Shown: positions 1-6,228 of the stretch, in pieces
Layout of the letters: every line of letters begins with the position of its first letter
Numbering within the stretch: the first letter of the stretch is position 1
NCBI GenBank assembly: GCA_003532715.1
Contig: DOEZ01000133.1
Coordinates: forward strand, 1 to 8,107
Direction of reading: 5' to 3'
DNA length: 8,107 nucleotides
Source of the DNA: Planctomycetaceae bacterium
GTDB taxonomy: Bacteria > Planctomycetota > Planctomycetia > Pirellulales > Thermoguttaceae
Position numbers and translations under genes: made by a program
The notes under the pieces: model-generated
Databases searched by the model: none
Told to the model about the DNA's origin: nothing
Seen by the model: the letters and a program-made list of their open reading frames with translations, nothing else

Positions 1-1225
1 AATCGAGTTGGATCGGCATCAGCGCGTCGGCCGCGTTCGGTTCGAGGACGCTAATGCCCAACTGTTGGGGCAAGTCGCTGGGATACTCGACCTCGAGCAC
101 GTGGGGCTTGCCGAGCCGACGGATCGGCAGCGTGTACGCCTCCCAACTCACGCCGTCCGGCAGACGGCTCGGACGCAGTTCGGCCAGACTGCCCAACGCA
201 TGACTTCGCACCTGCATGTCGCCCGAGCCCAGCGGACCTTGGCCAAGTGGAGCCAAGCCGCCGATCGGCAATTTGGGCAGCGACGCCGACGGCCGGGCAA
301 TCCGCTCCCACCAACGCGGATTGGCCGGGTCGATCTCCTCGACCACCCGCGGCGCGCCCCCCGGGGTCGGCGCGGCCGGCGAGTTTGGATCGAGCACGAT
401 CAACTGGACCTTTCGCTGCTCGATCGTCTTCGGCTTCAACGCCAAGGGGACCGATCCCATGTTACGAAAACGCAAACTGGGTGTCTCCACCACCGCGATC
501 AGAAGATCGTAAACGCCCTCTTTGGCGGGCAGGGGTATTCTCGCGTCCACCACGTCTCGCATCGTCCATTCCTGCTCGCGGCCATGCGACTGATCGCTTC
601 TCGCGTCGAGCAACTGAATCTTCACGCGCCGCGAACCGTGGTCGCCGCCCGTCAACAGATTCGGCCGCACTTGGAACGAGAACTCCTCGCCGGGAGCGAA
701 AACCAGGTGCCGCCGGTCGAACTCGACACGCAACGCATCGCCCGGCGAACGACGCACCAAGAGCCGCGTTCCGTGCTCGTCGAGCTTCGTGTTCACCGAG
801 TTGGCGAGCACATCGGCCAGCGGAATTTCGATTTCGACGGGCGTCTTTTCGTCATCGGCCGTCAGGCTCACGCGCAGCTTCGCGCCGTCGACCGGAGCGC
901 GAACCAAAACGTCGAACCCGTCGTAGAGACGCGGGCTGCGTTGGCGGACCATGATCGTCTGGCCGTCGAACCACATCGAGCCCGGCTCGTCGGCCTGAAT
1001 TCCCAGCAAGCGTGGTTCGCCGAGTTGCCCCTGGTCAATGGCGACCGTTCCGTGCCAGATTCGCGAGAGGGATCCGCCCCAGGCGATCCGCACCTGTATC
1101 GAATCGTCGGCGTGCCCGGAAGCGGCGAGCAGAAAGGCCAGAACCACGACCGCGCAGCAACGACCGCGGCCGGCCGACACCGGCCTCGTCCATGATGCAC
1201 TCGGACTTCCCTGTCCGACCATCAT
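1..1225 (-). CDS. Secreted protein of unknown function, C-terminal part beyond the left edge
   Basis: I do not recognise a named family. The frame read leftwards from ATG at 1225 is open for 408 codons with no stop before the window ends, so the gene is cut at its 3' end. Tandem ATG codons (1225 and 1222) are the first starts after an in-frame TAA at 1292-1294. The N-terminus looks like a signal peptide: a basic stretch (RPVSAGRGR, residues 14-22), a hydrophobic core (CCAVVVLAFLLAAS, about 23-36) and a GHA-DD cleavage site near residue 39. The rest is soluble and rich in alternating hydrophobic strands, suggesting beta-sandwich modules (about 42-135 and 160-280), then a Pro/Gly-rich linker (281-330) and a segment with GVSWEAYTLPIRR (358-370) and HVLEVEYPSDLPQ (375-387). 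That last part resembles large exported planctomycete proteins as I recall them, which is a weak memory. Codon use fits a real gene (strong G/C at third positions). No Shine-Dalgarno is evident. Function unknown. Confidence 0.85.
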   Translation of the reverse strand, partial: MMVGQGSPSASWTRPVSAGRGRCCAVVVLAFLLAASGHADDSIQVRIAWGGSLSRIWHGTVAIDQGQLGEPRLLGIQADEPGSMWFDGQTIMVRQRSPRLYDGFDVLVRAPVDGAKLRVSLTADDEKTPVEIEIPLADVLANSVNTKLDEHGTRLLVRRSPGDALRVEFDRRHLVFAPGEEFSFQVRPNLLTGGDHGSRRVKIQLLDARSDQSHGREQEWTMRDVVDARIPLPAKEGVYDLLIAVVETPSLRFRNMGSVPLALKPKTIEQRKVQLIVLDPNSPAAPTPGGAPRVVEEIDPANPRWWERIARPSASLPKLPIGGLAPLGQGPLGSGDMQVRSHALGSLAELRPSRLPDGVSWEAYTLPIRRLGKPHVLEVEYPSDLPQQLGISVLEPNAADALMPIQLD

Positions 1226-1769
1226 CGGCCTACTGGCAAAAATAGGGAAACTGAGGGATGGAACCCAAAGAGTTCCTGGAATCGGGGCGGATTATAGAAC
1301 AATCCCGCCCCGCGGGGCCATGCCGGATTCCGCCGATTCAGACCCAAATCGCCAGATCAGCACGCGGTGTTGGGCTCGACTTGGGAACTTACGTGGTCTA
1401 GAGAAGACGCGAGAAGACTTCCTCACTGCGGTCCAGCATCGAGAAACGGGGGCGGGAGACGGTTCACCGCCAAGGAGCGAAGGCGGGAGAGACTGCGTGC
1501 TGACATCTAAGTTGCGCGAAGAAGAGACGATTCCACGGTTGCCGGAGCGTGGCTGGCGCTTTATGGCGGGAGTCCGGCGACAATGGGATGATTCCCGGCG
1601 GTGGGTCGATGTCACAAGCGAGCGATTTTGGGGGGATTTCGCTGTTCGGTCCGTCCAGCAGTGGTAGAATGGTGGGTGTCTTGGGCTTCCCTCTCGGACT
1701 TCTCTGGTGCCTTGGACTTCTCTTCTTTCCATCTCGTGCGCGGACGAGGGCACTCCAACAGAGGATGCC
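1226..1769. other. Divergent intergenic region without a recognisable gene
   Basis: This 544-base stretch separates the leftward secreted gene from the rightward one. Frames open across it give Arg/Ser/Pro-rich, low-complexity translations with no domain, so I treat them as chance. It holds a possible leftward -10 box inside a GC-rich inverted repeat (1284-1311). A weak TAGAAT at 1665-1670 could be a rightward -10. A pyrimidine-rich leader follows, in which GGACTTCTCT occurs twice (1696-1705 and 1714-1723) and a diverged form starts at about 1683. The part from 1320 to 1640 shows nothing I can name. Confidence 0.6.
1284..1311 (-). promoter_or_regulatory. Possible promoter -10 box flanked by an inverted repeat
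   Basis: On the minus strand a perfect TATAAT (complement of 1291-1296) lies about 66 bases ahead of the ATG at 1225. It sits in the 14-base spacer of an inverted repeat with 7-base arms (GGGGCGG at 1284-1290, CCGCCCC at 1305-1311). No good -35 hexamer is visible at the usual distance. The arms could be an operator over the promoter or simply GC-rich chance. Only the sequence match supports this. Confidence 0.3.
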
Positions 1770-2801
1770 ATGTTAAGAAAAGCAAATGCTCTTTTGTTCT
1801 CGCTCTTGTTGTGTGGGATGGCGCGGGCGGGAGTGTCCGACGTGGATGGCCCTCCTTTCGTCGGTCGCCTGGCGCTGGGCACGGTGGAATTGGTGGGCAT
1901 CACCTATTACCAAAAGACCAATAGCGCACGGGTGTGGAATCGAGCGCGATGGTGGCGAGCGGACGGCTCGGCCGCACAGATCGGTCCGTTCCGCCCCCGC
2001 GGAACTCATGAACTGGACGTGTTCGCGGACATAAAGACGCTCACCTTTCTTGTCCGCGTCACGCTGCCCTCCGACACATCGCAGGACTCGCTGGCCGACA
2101 AGCAGGCGTCATCCGGCACAGTGCCCTCGAACAGGCACGGACCCTTCGGGCAGCCGAGCTACGCGCGGGCCGACAAGGTCCCACCGCCCGCCGACGCATC
2201 ATGGCCGGCCTGGGAATTCAGCAATCCGCCCCATTGGCGGAATCCGACGCCCATGCGGTGGGAAGGCTTTCGAGTTGCGGATGTTCGCGCCAACACCCTC
2301 CCAGACTTCAGGATGGTCTCCGCCCACTTCGACGCTTACACCGAGACGGCTGACTTTCGGGTTAGTGTCAGCACGAGCGCGTACGAGTGGAAGACCGTTG
2401 CGACACGGAAACCCGACGCAGCCGGCACTTCGACCTTCGTTTGGGATGAGCGTAAGGTACCCGTGACTCTTTTCAAAGCGAGGAAGCTGGTCAGCGCAAC
2501 GTCACGAGCTTCTGCCGGCTCGACGCAAGTCACGCTGACGATCCCTCACGATGAAATGTACGGAAAATTCGAGACACGACTGGTCGCCATCGACGATGGC
2601 GGGAAGGAACATGCGTCGCTGATTGGTTACTACGGAGATCGCGGGACCGCCGTTTTCCGCGGGGTGCCTTTGTCGTCGATCAAGGAGTTTCAACTCCAGG
2701 TTCGCCCCTGTGACTGGGTCGAGTTCAGAAACGTCTCCCTCCAACCCGGTTATGGGACGGCCGTGACCGTTGTCTCATCGGTCGACTGCAAAGAAAAGTA
2801 G
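1770..2801 (+). CDS. Secreted planctomycete-type protein of unknown function (343 aa)
   Basis: I do not recognise a named family. The frame is open from 1707, but ATG at 1770 is preferred. It has a purine-rich AGAGGA 4 bases upstream and places a clean signal peptide at the N-terminus: MLRK, hydrophobic core ALLFSLLLCGM, and cleavage after ARA at residue 20. The mature part starts with GTVELVGITYYQ (37-48) and WWRADGS (61-67). It ends with a domain holding IKEFQLQVRP and WVEFRNVSLQPG (304-327). From memory, such VELVG/WWRPDGS and WVEFRNVSL blocks recur in planctomycete exported proteins and in extracellular parts of M56-peptidase-like proteins. No metalloprotease HExxH is seen here, so it would be a stand-alone form of those modules, possibly a sensory or binding domain. 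The middle (100-160) is Pro/Ser-rich and probably flexible. One Cys (C314) lies in the conserved block and another near the C-terminus (C340). The gene converges with the sigma factor gene. Confidence 0.8.
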   Translation: MLRKANALLFSLLLCGMARAGVSDVDGPPFVGRLALGTVELVGITYYQKTNSARVWNRARWWRADGSAAQIGPFRPRGTHELDVFADIKTLTFLVRVTLPSDTSQDSLADKQASSGTVPSNRHGPFGQPSYARADKVPPPADASWPAWEFSNPPHWRNPTPMRWEGFRVADVRANTLPDFRMVSAHFDAYTETADFRVSVSTSAYEWKTVATRKPDAAGTSTFVWDERKVPVTLFKARKLVSATSRASAGSTQVTLTIPHDEMYGKFETRLVAIDDGGKEHASLIGYYGDRGTAVFRGVPLSSIKEFQLQVRPCDWVEFRNVSLQPGYGTAVTVVSSVDCKEK

Positions 2802-2842
2802 GCGGGCGGAGTGGAACAGGGGCCTTACGGCCCCCGCTCGCC
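2801..2842. terminator. Hairpin between convergent genes, probable two-way terminator
   Basis: An inner perfect 6-bp stem (GGGGCC 2819-2824, GGCCCC 2829-2834, loop TTAC) sits inside an outer 8-bp stem (2801-2808 with 2835-2842, one G-U pair on the plus-strand transcript). A 10-base bulge lies on the 5' side. It begins at the last base of the stop codon of the plus-strand gene and ends 13 bases before the end of the minus-strand sigma gene. No U-run follows on either strand, so it may act as an RNA-end stabiliser or need Rho rather than be a classic intrinsic terminator. Confidence 0.6.
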
Positions 2843-2855
2843 TTGAGTGTGGTGG

Positions 2856-4307
2856 TTACGCGATCCGCGTGGCGAGGACTGGGGCGGGTTGGCGCGAGGT
2901 GGCGTGGGCGACGACCGCCGAGAGCGGATCGAGCAGCCCGGCAAGCCGTTTGAAGCAAGACGGTTGTTGCAGTTTGCGCATCGCACTGGCTTCGATTTGC
3001 CGTGCCCGCTCTCGCGTGACTTGGAATTCGCGGCCCACGCTGTTGAGCGTGTGGGCTTGGCCGTCGGCCAGTCCGAAACGCATGCTGATCAGTTGCCGCT
3101 CGCGTTCGGTCAGGCCGCGCAGGGCGTCGGAAATGCCCGACTGCAGCACGCGATGATAGGCCTCCTGCCGATGGGCGTCGGGGCGGTGGTCGACGATCGT
3201 GTCGCCCAGCCCGGTCCGCTCGTTGTCGTCGGCCGGTTCGTTGAGCGAGCGAACCTGCCGGCTCATTCGCATGGCCGTCCGCGCCTTGTCGACCGACAAC
3301 CCGACCTTGTCGGCCGTTTCCTCGATGCGCGCGTCGCGATGATGCCGATGGACCAGGGCCTCGTTGGCCTTGTGAATGCGATGCACGCGGTCGACCATGT
3401 GGGCCGGCAGGCGAATCGCCCGACTTTGGTCGGCGATGGCGCGGGTGATCGATTGGCGAATCCACCACGTGGCATAGGTGGCAAACTTGTATCCCCGCGC
3501 GGGGTCGAACTTGTCGGCCGCCCAGAGCAGGCCCGAATTGCCCTCCTGAATCAAATCCGAAAAACTCATCCCCTGGTTGCGATAGCGCTTGGCGATCGAG
3601 ACCACCAACCGCAAGTTGCCGTTGGCCAACGCCTGCCGCGCGTCGATGTGCCGCTGCCGCGCCGACCGGATGCGGGCCAGTCGATGACGTAGCGAGGAGG
3701 CGCTTTCCAGGGTTGTTTCCATGAGCTTCGCCAGTTCGGCTCGCCGCTGGGCGGCAACCGCTTCGGCGCCGCGCCGATTGGCCAAAACGCGGAGTTCTGC
3801 TTCGAGCGCGTTCATCCGCCGGCTGAACTGCTCGAGGCGGACAAGCATCTTATCGAGTCGCGCGCCGCGCGGAGCCGTCTCCTCGATCAGGCACACGGCC
3901 TTCCGTCGGCGAGCGGCGATCCGTCGCCATGCTTGCCGACGAAGGCGGGAGGACGCCCGCGAACTGATGACTGTGTCGAAATCGTTCTGATTGCGGTGCA
4001 ACATGTGGTCGAGCGTTTCGAGGTTGACCACGAGCCGCTTGCGGATGCTGCGTTTCTCGGCCACATTGCCCAAGGCGACGTCGACCACGCCATCGAGTCG
4101 GGTTCGGCCGTCGAGCGAGCTTTCGAACAACTCGACCATCGTCCGCAACACCACGTCGGTGCCGAGCAATTCGCGGCGAAAGCGAGTTCGAGCCACGATC
4201 ACCCGGCGAGCGGCCGCGATCTCCTCGGCTCGATTGAGCATGGGCAGTCTGCCCACTTGTTCCAAATAGACATCCACGGCATCGGCGTCGGTCGTATTCA
4301 TTACCAT
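2856..4307 (-). CDS. RNA polymerase sigma-70 family factor, RpoD type (483 aa)
   Basis: It directs core RNA polymerase to promoters. Visible parts are: region 1.2 (about 9-40, AVDVYLEQVGRLPML); a long Arg-rich, largely helical non-conserved stretch (about 41-220); regions 2.1-2.4 (222-300) with NLRLVVSIAKRY, DLIQEGNSGLL and YKFATYATWWIRQSITRAIA; region 3 (301-380); and region 4 (395-458) ending in the VTRERARQIEASAMRKL helix-turn-helix. The aromatic melting residues of region 2.3 and the Gln/Thr pair of region 2.4 (RQSITRA) match those of E. coli sigma-70. The Arg-Glu...Arg-Gln contacts of region 4.2 are also kept. Consensus-like TATAAT and TTGACA recognition is therefore expected. Region 1.1 is absent. 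E. coli's NIGLM is NSGLL here. Either a primary sigma of an unusual lineage or a group 2 factor is possible, so no symbol is given. Two in-frame ATGs (4307 and 4301) lack a clear Shine-Dalgarno. It is divergent from dnaA. Confidence 0.95.
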   Translation of the reverse strand: MVMNTTDADAVDVYLEQVGRLPMLNRAEEIAAARRVIVARTRFRRELLGTDVVLRTMVELFESSLDGRTRLDGVVDVALGNVAEKRSIRKRLVVNLETLDHMLHRNQNDFDTVISSRASSRLRRQAWRRIAARRRKAVCLIEETAPRGARLDKMLVRLEQFSRRMNALEAELRVLANRRGAEAVAAQRRAELAKLMETTLESASSLRHRLARIRSARQRHIDARQALANGNLRLVVSIAKRYRNQGMSFSDLIQEGNSGLLWAADKFDPARGYKFATYATWWIRQSITRAIADQSRAIRLPAHMVDRVHRIHKANEALVHRHHRDARIEETADKVGLSVDKARTAMRMSRQVRSLNEPADDNERTGLGDTIVDHRPDAHRQEAYHRVLQSGISDALRGLTERERQLISMRFGLADGQAHTLNSVGREFQVTRERARQIEASAMRKLQQPSCFKRLAGLLDPLSAVVAHATSRQPAPVLATRIA

Positions 4308-4344
4308 TGTTCGGCAACAAGGAGAGGGGTCGATGGGATAATCA

Positions 4345-4401
4345 AGACGGGTCAGCCCGGGGGGCGCACTCGCGCCCCCTCGGGACTGGGCTGACCCGTC
4401 T
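4345..4401. repeat. Nested GC-rich inverted repeat
   Basis: Outer arms of 14 bases (AGACGGGTCAGCCC at 4345-4358 and its perfect complement at 4388-4401) enclose inner arms GGGGGCGC (4360-4367) and GCGCCCCC (4372-4379) with a 4-base loop. Eight unpaired bases lie on the 3' side. It is 38 bases ahead of the sigma gene start and no gene ends here, so a terminator role is unlikely. It may be a REP-like element, a leader hairpin of the sigma transcript or a protein-binding site. Confidence 0.85.
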
Positions 4402-4531
4402 GTTCCGAGAGAGAGTCATGAGAGAGGGCAAGACGCGCTTCTTCGTCTGCTTCCGAAGATATGGTTTCCGCCACGCGGCGAATCTTGCAGCGTTTTTCCA
4501 CCCGAATTGACCCGGCCTCCCGTGGGAACGC

Positions 4532-4629
4532 TATCCTCGCGTCGAACACTAGCCCGAAGCGCAAGCGAGGATAACTACCTCAGACGAAGATAACCCCTTT
4601 CAGCGTCCTCGCTTGCGCTTCGGGCTAGT
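4532..4629. repeat. Long inverted repeat with 24-base arms plus a partial extra arm
   Basis: Perfect 24-base arms occupy 4548-4571 (starting ACTAGCCCGAAGCGC, ending GCGAGGA) and 4606-4629, separated by 34 bases. A further TATCCTCGC at 4532-4540 is a perfect complement of GCGAGGATA at 4565-4573, so the left arm can pair with either side. No coding sequence lies inside and no target duplication is seen at the ends. The size and form fit a REP-like or MITE-like palindromic element. I have a general impression that CTAGCCCGAAGCG-type palindromes are frequent in planctomycete genomes, but this is recall and not a search result. Confidence 0.85.
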
Positions 4630-4766
4630 ATGTCTCTGTGGACCATGTGGGTGGCGAATGTCAAATCACTTTTTGACGAAATTGGTTGGGAGAATCCGCC
4701 GGTCGGACCGGCCGGGGCACGAATTTCGTAGTTCGTCCGGGGCTTGGTCCGCCGATTTGAGCCGAT

Positions 4767-4775
4767 TGTGGAAAA
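4767..4775 (-). promoter_or_regulatory. DnaA-box-like site upstream of dnaA
   Basis: The minus strand reads TTTTCCACA, one mismatch from the E. coli consensus TTATNCACA. It is identical to two sites just after dnaA (6095-6103 and 6127-6135) and in the same orientation. It lies about 108 bases upstream of the TATAAT, so it could serve dnaA autoregulation or a second box cluster of the origin. Weaker relatives with two mismatches occur at 4637-4645 and 4806-4814. Confidence 0.55.
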
Positions 4776-4882
4776 GGGTCTTTCAGTGGAGGACGCAAGT
4801 CGTTTTGTGGCAAAACCTTACGGACCTCAAAAAGGGGGCTGTTTTTACGCCTTTCCCACTCGTGCTGAAAAAGGAAAACGGC

Positions 4883-4888
4883 TATAAT
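4883..4888 (+). promoter_or_regulatory. Probable -10 box of the dnaA promoter
   Basis: A perfect TATAAT lies 65 bases ahead of the GTG start, predicting a leader of roughly 60 bases. No convincing -35 hexamer lies 16-18 bases upstream and there is no extended TGn. The TAA within the hexamer is also the in-frame stop upstream of dnaA, which limits any N-terminal extension of the protein. Confidence 0.5.
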
Positions 4889-4953
4889 GCCGGATTGTAT
4901 TTGCGCGGAGATTCCAGGTTTCCTCGCCGTTTCTTTCGGACGGACCCGACGCC

Positions 4954-6075
4954 GTGGACCAGATCATCAGCATACCTTTGCCCGACCCAACTGCGGCGAG
5001 TCGCAAGGACGCTCTGGCTGGGGGTTCCGCCGGTTCGACCCTGCTTCCGTTTTTCGCCGGTCCGGAGAACGGCTTGGTCGAAGTGCTTGTCGGCGCCGTC
5101 CTCGACGAAACGGCCGGCCGATACAACCCGCTGGTCGTCGTGGGTCGGTCTGGCGTCGGCAAGTCGCACCTGGTGCGCGGGCTGGCGGCGGCCTATCAGG
5201 CCAGCCACCCGCAACGTCTGGTGATTTGTCGTCCGGCGGTCGATTTCGCGCGCGATCTGGCCGAAGCGATGGACAGCCTTGGCCTGGATGCGTTTCGGCG
5301 GCGATACCGCTCGGCATCGTTATTGATACTCGAAGACGTCACGCGATTGGCCCCGCACGACGCCGCGCAGCGCGAGTTGCTGCACTCGCTCGACACGGCG
5401 CTCGAATCGGGCCGTCACGTCCTGGTGACGGCTCCTTCGCCGCCCGGCCATTGGCCGCAGATCGCCCCGGGCTTGCAGAGTCGTCTCGAGGCCGGCTTGT
5501 GCGTGCGATTGGCGCCGCCGGGGCCCGAGGCCCGCGTCGCCATTTTGCGCGACTTGGCCGCGCGGCGGGGTCTGCCGTTGGCCGAATCGGCCGCGCGGCT
5601 GCTGGCCGCGCGCCCGCGCGACGACGTTCGCGAGTTGATCGGCGCGTTGGTCGAACTCCACGCGAGGCGTTCGCGCGACGGCCGATCCCTGGACCTGGAC
5701 GCCGTTCGGTCGTATCTCGCCGAACACGACGACAGGCCGGTCGTTGCGCTGAGCGACATTGCGGCTGCGACCGCCCGGGCGTTCTCGCTCTCGTTGCGAC
5801 AACTGCGGAGTCGTTCGCGGCGGCGCGAAACGGTGGCGGCGCGCGGCGTGGCGATGCACCTGGCGCGGCGGCTTACGCCCTTGAGCCTTGAGCAAATCGG
5901 CCACTACTTTGGCGGACGCGACCACACGACCGTCCTGCATAGTTGCCGCAAGACGGAGCGATTGCTCCGCGACGAACCGTCAACACAACAAGTCATCCAG
6001 CTTGTGGAGGAAACACTACAAATCAGGGGGATTAGAAGCGAAAGGAAGGAACAACGGTTGGCCGTGTCGTCGTAA
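4954..6075 (+). CDS. dnaA: Chromosomal replication initiator DnaA, short form without domains I-II
   Basis: DnaA binds origin boxes, forms an ATP-dependent filament and melts the origin. The protein of 373 aa enters the AAA+ domain almost at once: FFAGPENGLVEVLVGAV (33-49) corresponds to the FVEGKSNQLARAAA block of E. coli DnaA. Then come YNPLVVVGRSGVGKS with Walker A (64-71), a modified Walker B LLILED (123-128), the arginine finger R177 (GLQSRL), and sensor 2 R226 in DVRELIGAL. Domain IV (about 262-356) has the signature GGRDHTTVLHSCRK (320-333) plus the basic SRSRRR that contacts DNA. Domain I (helicase and partner binding) and linker II are missing. E. coli DnaA is 467 aa, about 95 longer. 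GTG 4954 is the only good start, because the frame closes at 4885-4887 with no ATG, GTG or TTG between. Walker B has E-D where D-D is usual, and the sensor 1 TSDR is TAPS. It is flanked by DnaA-box-like sites. No strong Shine-Dalgarno is seen. Confidence 0.96.
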   Translation: MDQIISIPLPDPTAASRKDALAGGSAGSTLLPFFAGPENGLVEVLVGAVLDETAGRYNPLVVVGRSGVGKSHLVRGLAAAYQASHPQRLVICRPAVDFARDLAEAMDSLGLDAFRRRYRSASLLILEDVTRLAPHDAAQRELLHSLDTALESGRHVLVTAPSPPGHWPQIAPGLQSRLEAGLCVRLAPPGPEARVAILRDLAARRGLPLAESAARLLAARPRDDVRELIGALVELHARRSRDGRSLDLDAVRSYLAEHDDRPVVALSDIAAATARAFSLSLRQLRSRSRRRETVAARGVAMHLARRLTPLSLEQIGHYFGGRDHTTVLHSCRKTERLLRDEPSTQQVIQLVEETLQIRGIRSERKEQRLAVSS

Positions 6076-6113
6076 GACCAAGGATTCCACTTGATGTGGA
6101 AAACCTGTTGGTC
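6076..6113. repeat. Imperfect hairpin enclosing a DnaA-box-like site
   Basis: Outer arms GACCAA (6076-6081) and TTGGTC (6108-6113) and inner arms TTCCAC (6085-6090) and GTGGAA (6096-6101) with loop TTGAT form a nested hairpin. It starts at the base after the dnaA stop codon. The right inner arm is part of the box TGTGGAAAA. No T-run follows directly, so it may be an origin element or an RNA 3'-end structure. Confidence 0.55.
6095..6103 (-). promoter_or_regulatory. DnaA-box-like site 1 of oriC
   Basis: The minus strand reads TTTTCCACA, one mismatch from TTATNCACA, in the same orientation as the next site 32 bases away (about three helical turns). Confidence 0.6.
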
Positions 6114-6126
6114 TCTTGTCGATGCT

Positions 6127-6135
6127 TGTGGAAAA
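6127..6135 (-). promoter_or_regulatory. DnaA-box-like site 2 of oriC
   Basis: The minus strand reads TTTTCCACA. It is an exact copy of site 1 and of the site at 4767-4775, which makes this nonamer the likely lineage-specific box. Confidence 0.6.
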
Positions 6136-6228
6136 GGACGACTCGAACCAACACACGTCCCGGCGAGACTTTTTTTCACCCGTTTCTCCAACACGCCGCA
6201 AACAACGAGCCGGCGCGCCGCCAACGCG

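Larger units (their letters stand above)
4308..4953. other. Sigma-dnaA divergent intergenic region
   Basis: This gene-free stretch of 646 bases holds the upstream regulatory region of dnaA and probably an accessory part of the origin. It contains two large inverted repeats, listed separately. Three short palindromes are also present: GTCAAA-6-TTTGAC (4660-4677), GCCGGT-3-ACCGGC (4698-4712) and GTTTTG-3-CAAAAC (4802-4816). There is one good DnaA-box-like site and a TATAAT box. Frames crossing it give no domain-like protein. In particular, no DnaA domain I is encoded upstream of the GTG in any frame I read. Confidence 0.7.

Noticed and set aside
8..1195. A 395-codon plus-strand open frame
   Set aside because: Its translation is Arg/His/Gln-rich with no domain. 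The opposite strand carries a continuous frame with signal peptide and normal protein composition, so this is an antisense shadow of GC-rich coding DNA.
1292..1903. A 203-codon minus-strand open frame across the 1226-1769 gap and into the secreted gene
   Set aside because: The translation is rich in Ser, Arg and Pro without any recognisable pattern, and it overlaps the N-terminus of the better-supported plus-strand gene.
2847..3692. A 281-codon plus-strand open frame opposite the sigma gene
   Set aside because: It lies antisense to unmistakable sigma-70 regions 2-4 and has no domain of its own.
4507..4537. TTGACC and TATCCT as a rightward promoter
   Set aside because: The spacing is 19 bases, the -10 has two mismatches, and the next gene start is over 400 bases away beyond the inverted repeat.
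4613..5224. A plus-strand frame upstream of and overlapping dnaA, considered as a missing DnaA domain I
   Set aside because: The translation (Trp, Phe and Arg-rich) has no resemblance to domain I, crosses the long inverted repeat and the promoter region, and continues out of frame over dnaA.
6156..6176. Possible intrinsic terminator for dnaA (GTCCCGGCGAGAC followed by a T7 run)
   Set aside because: The stem has only three to four pairs with a mismatch and a very small loop, too weak to claim as a terminator.
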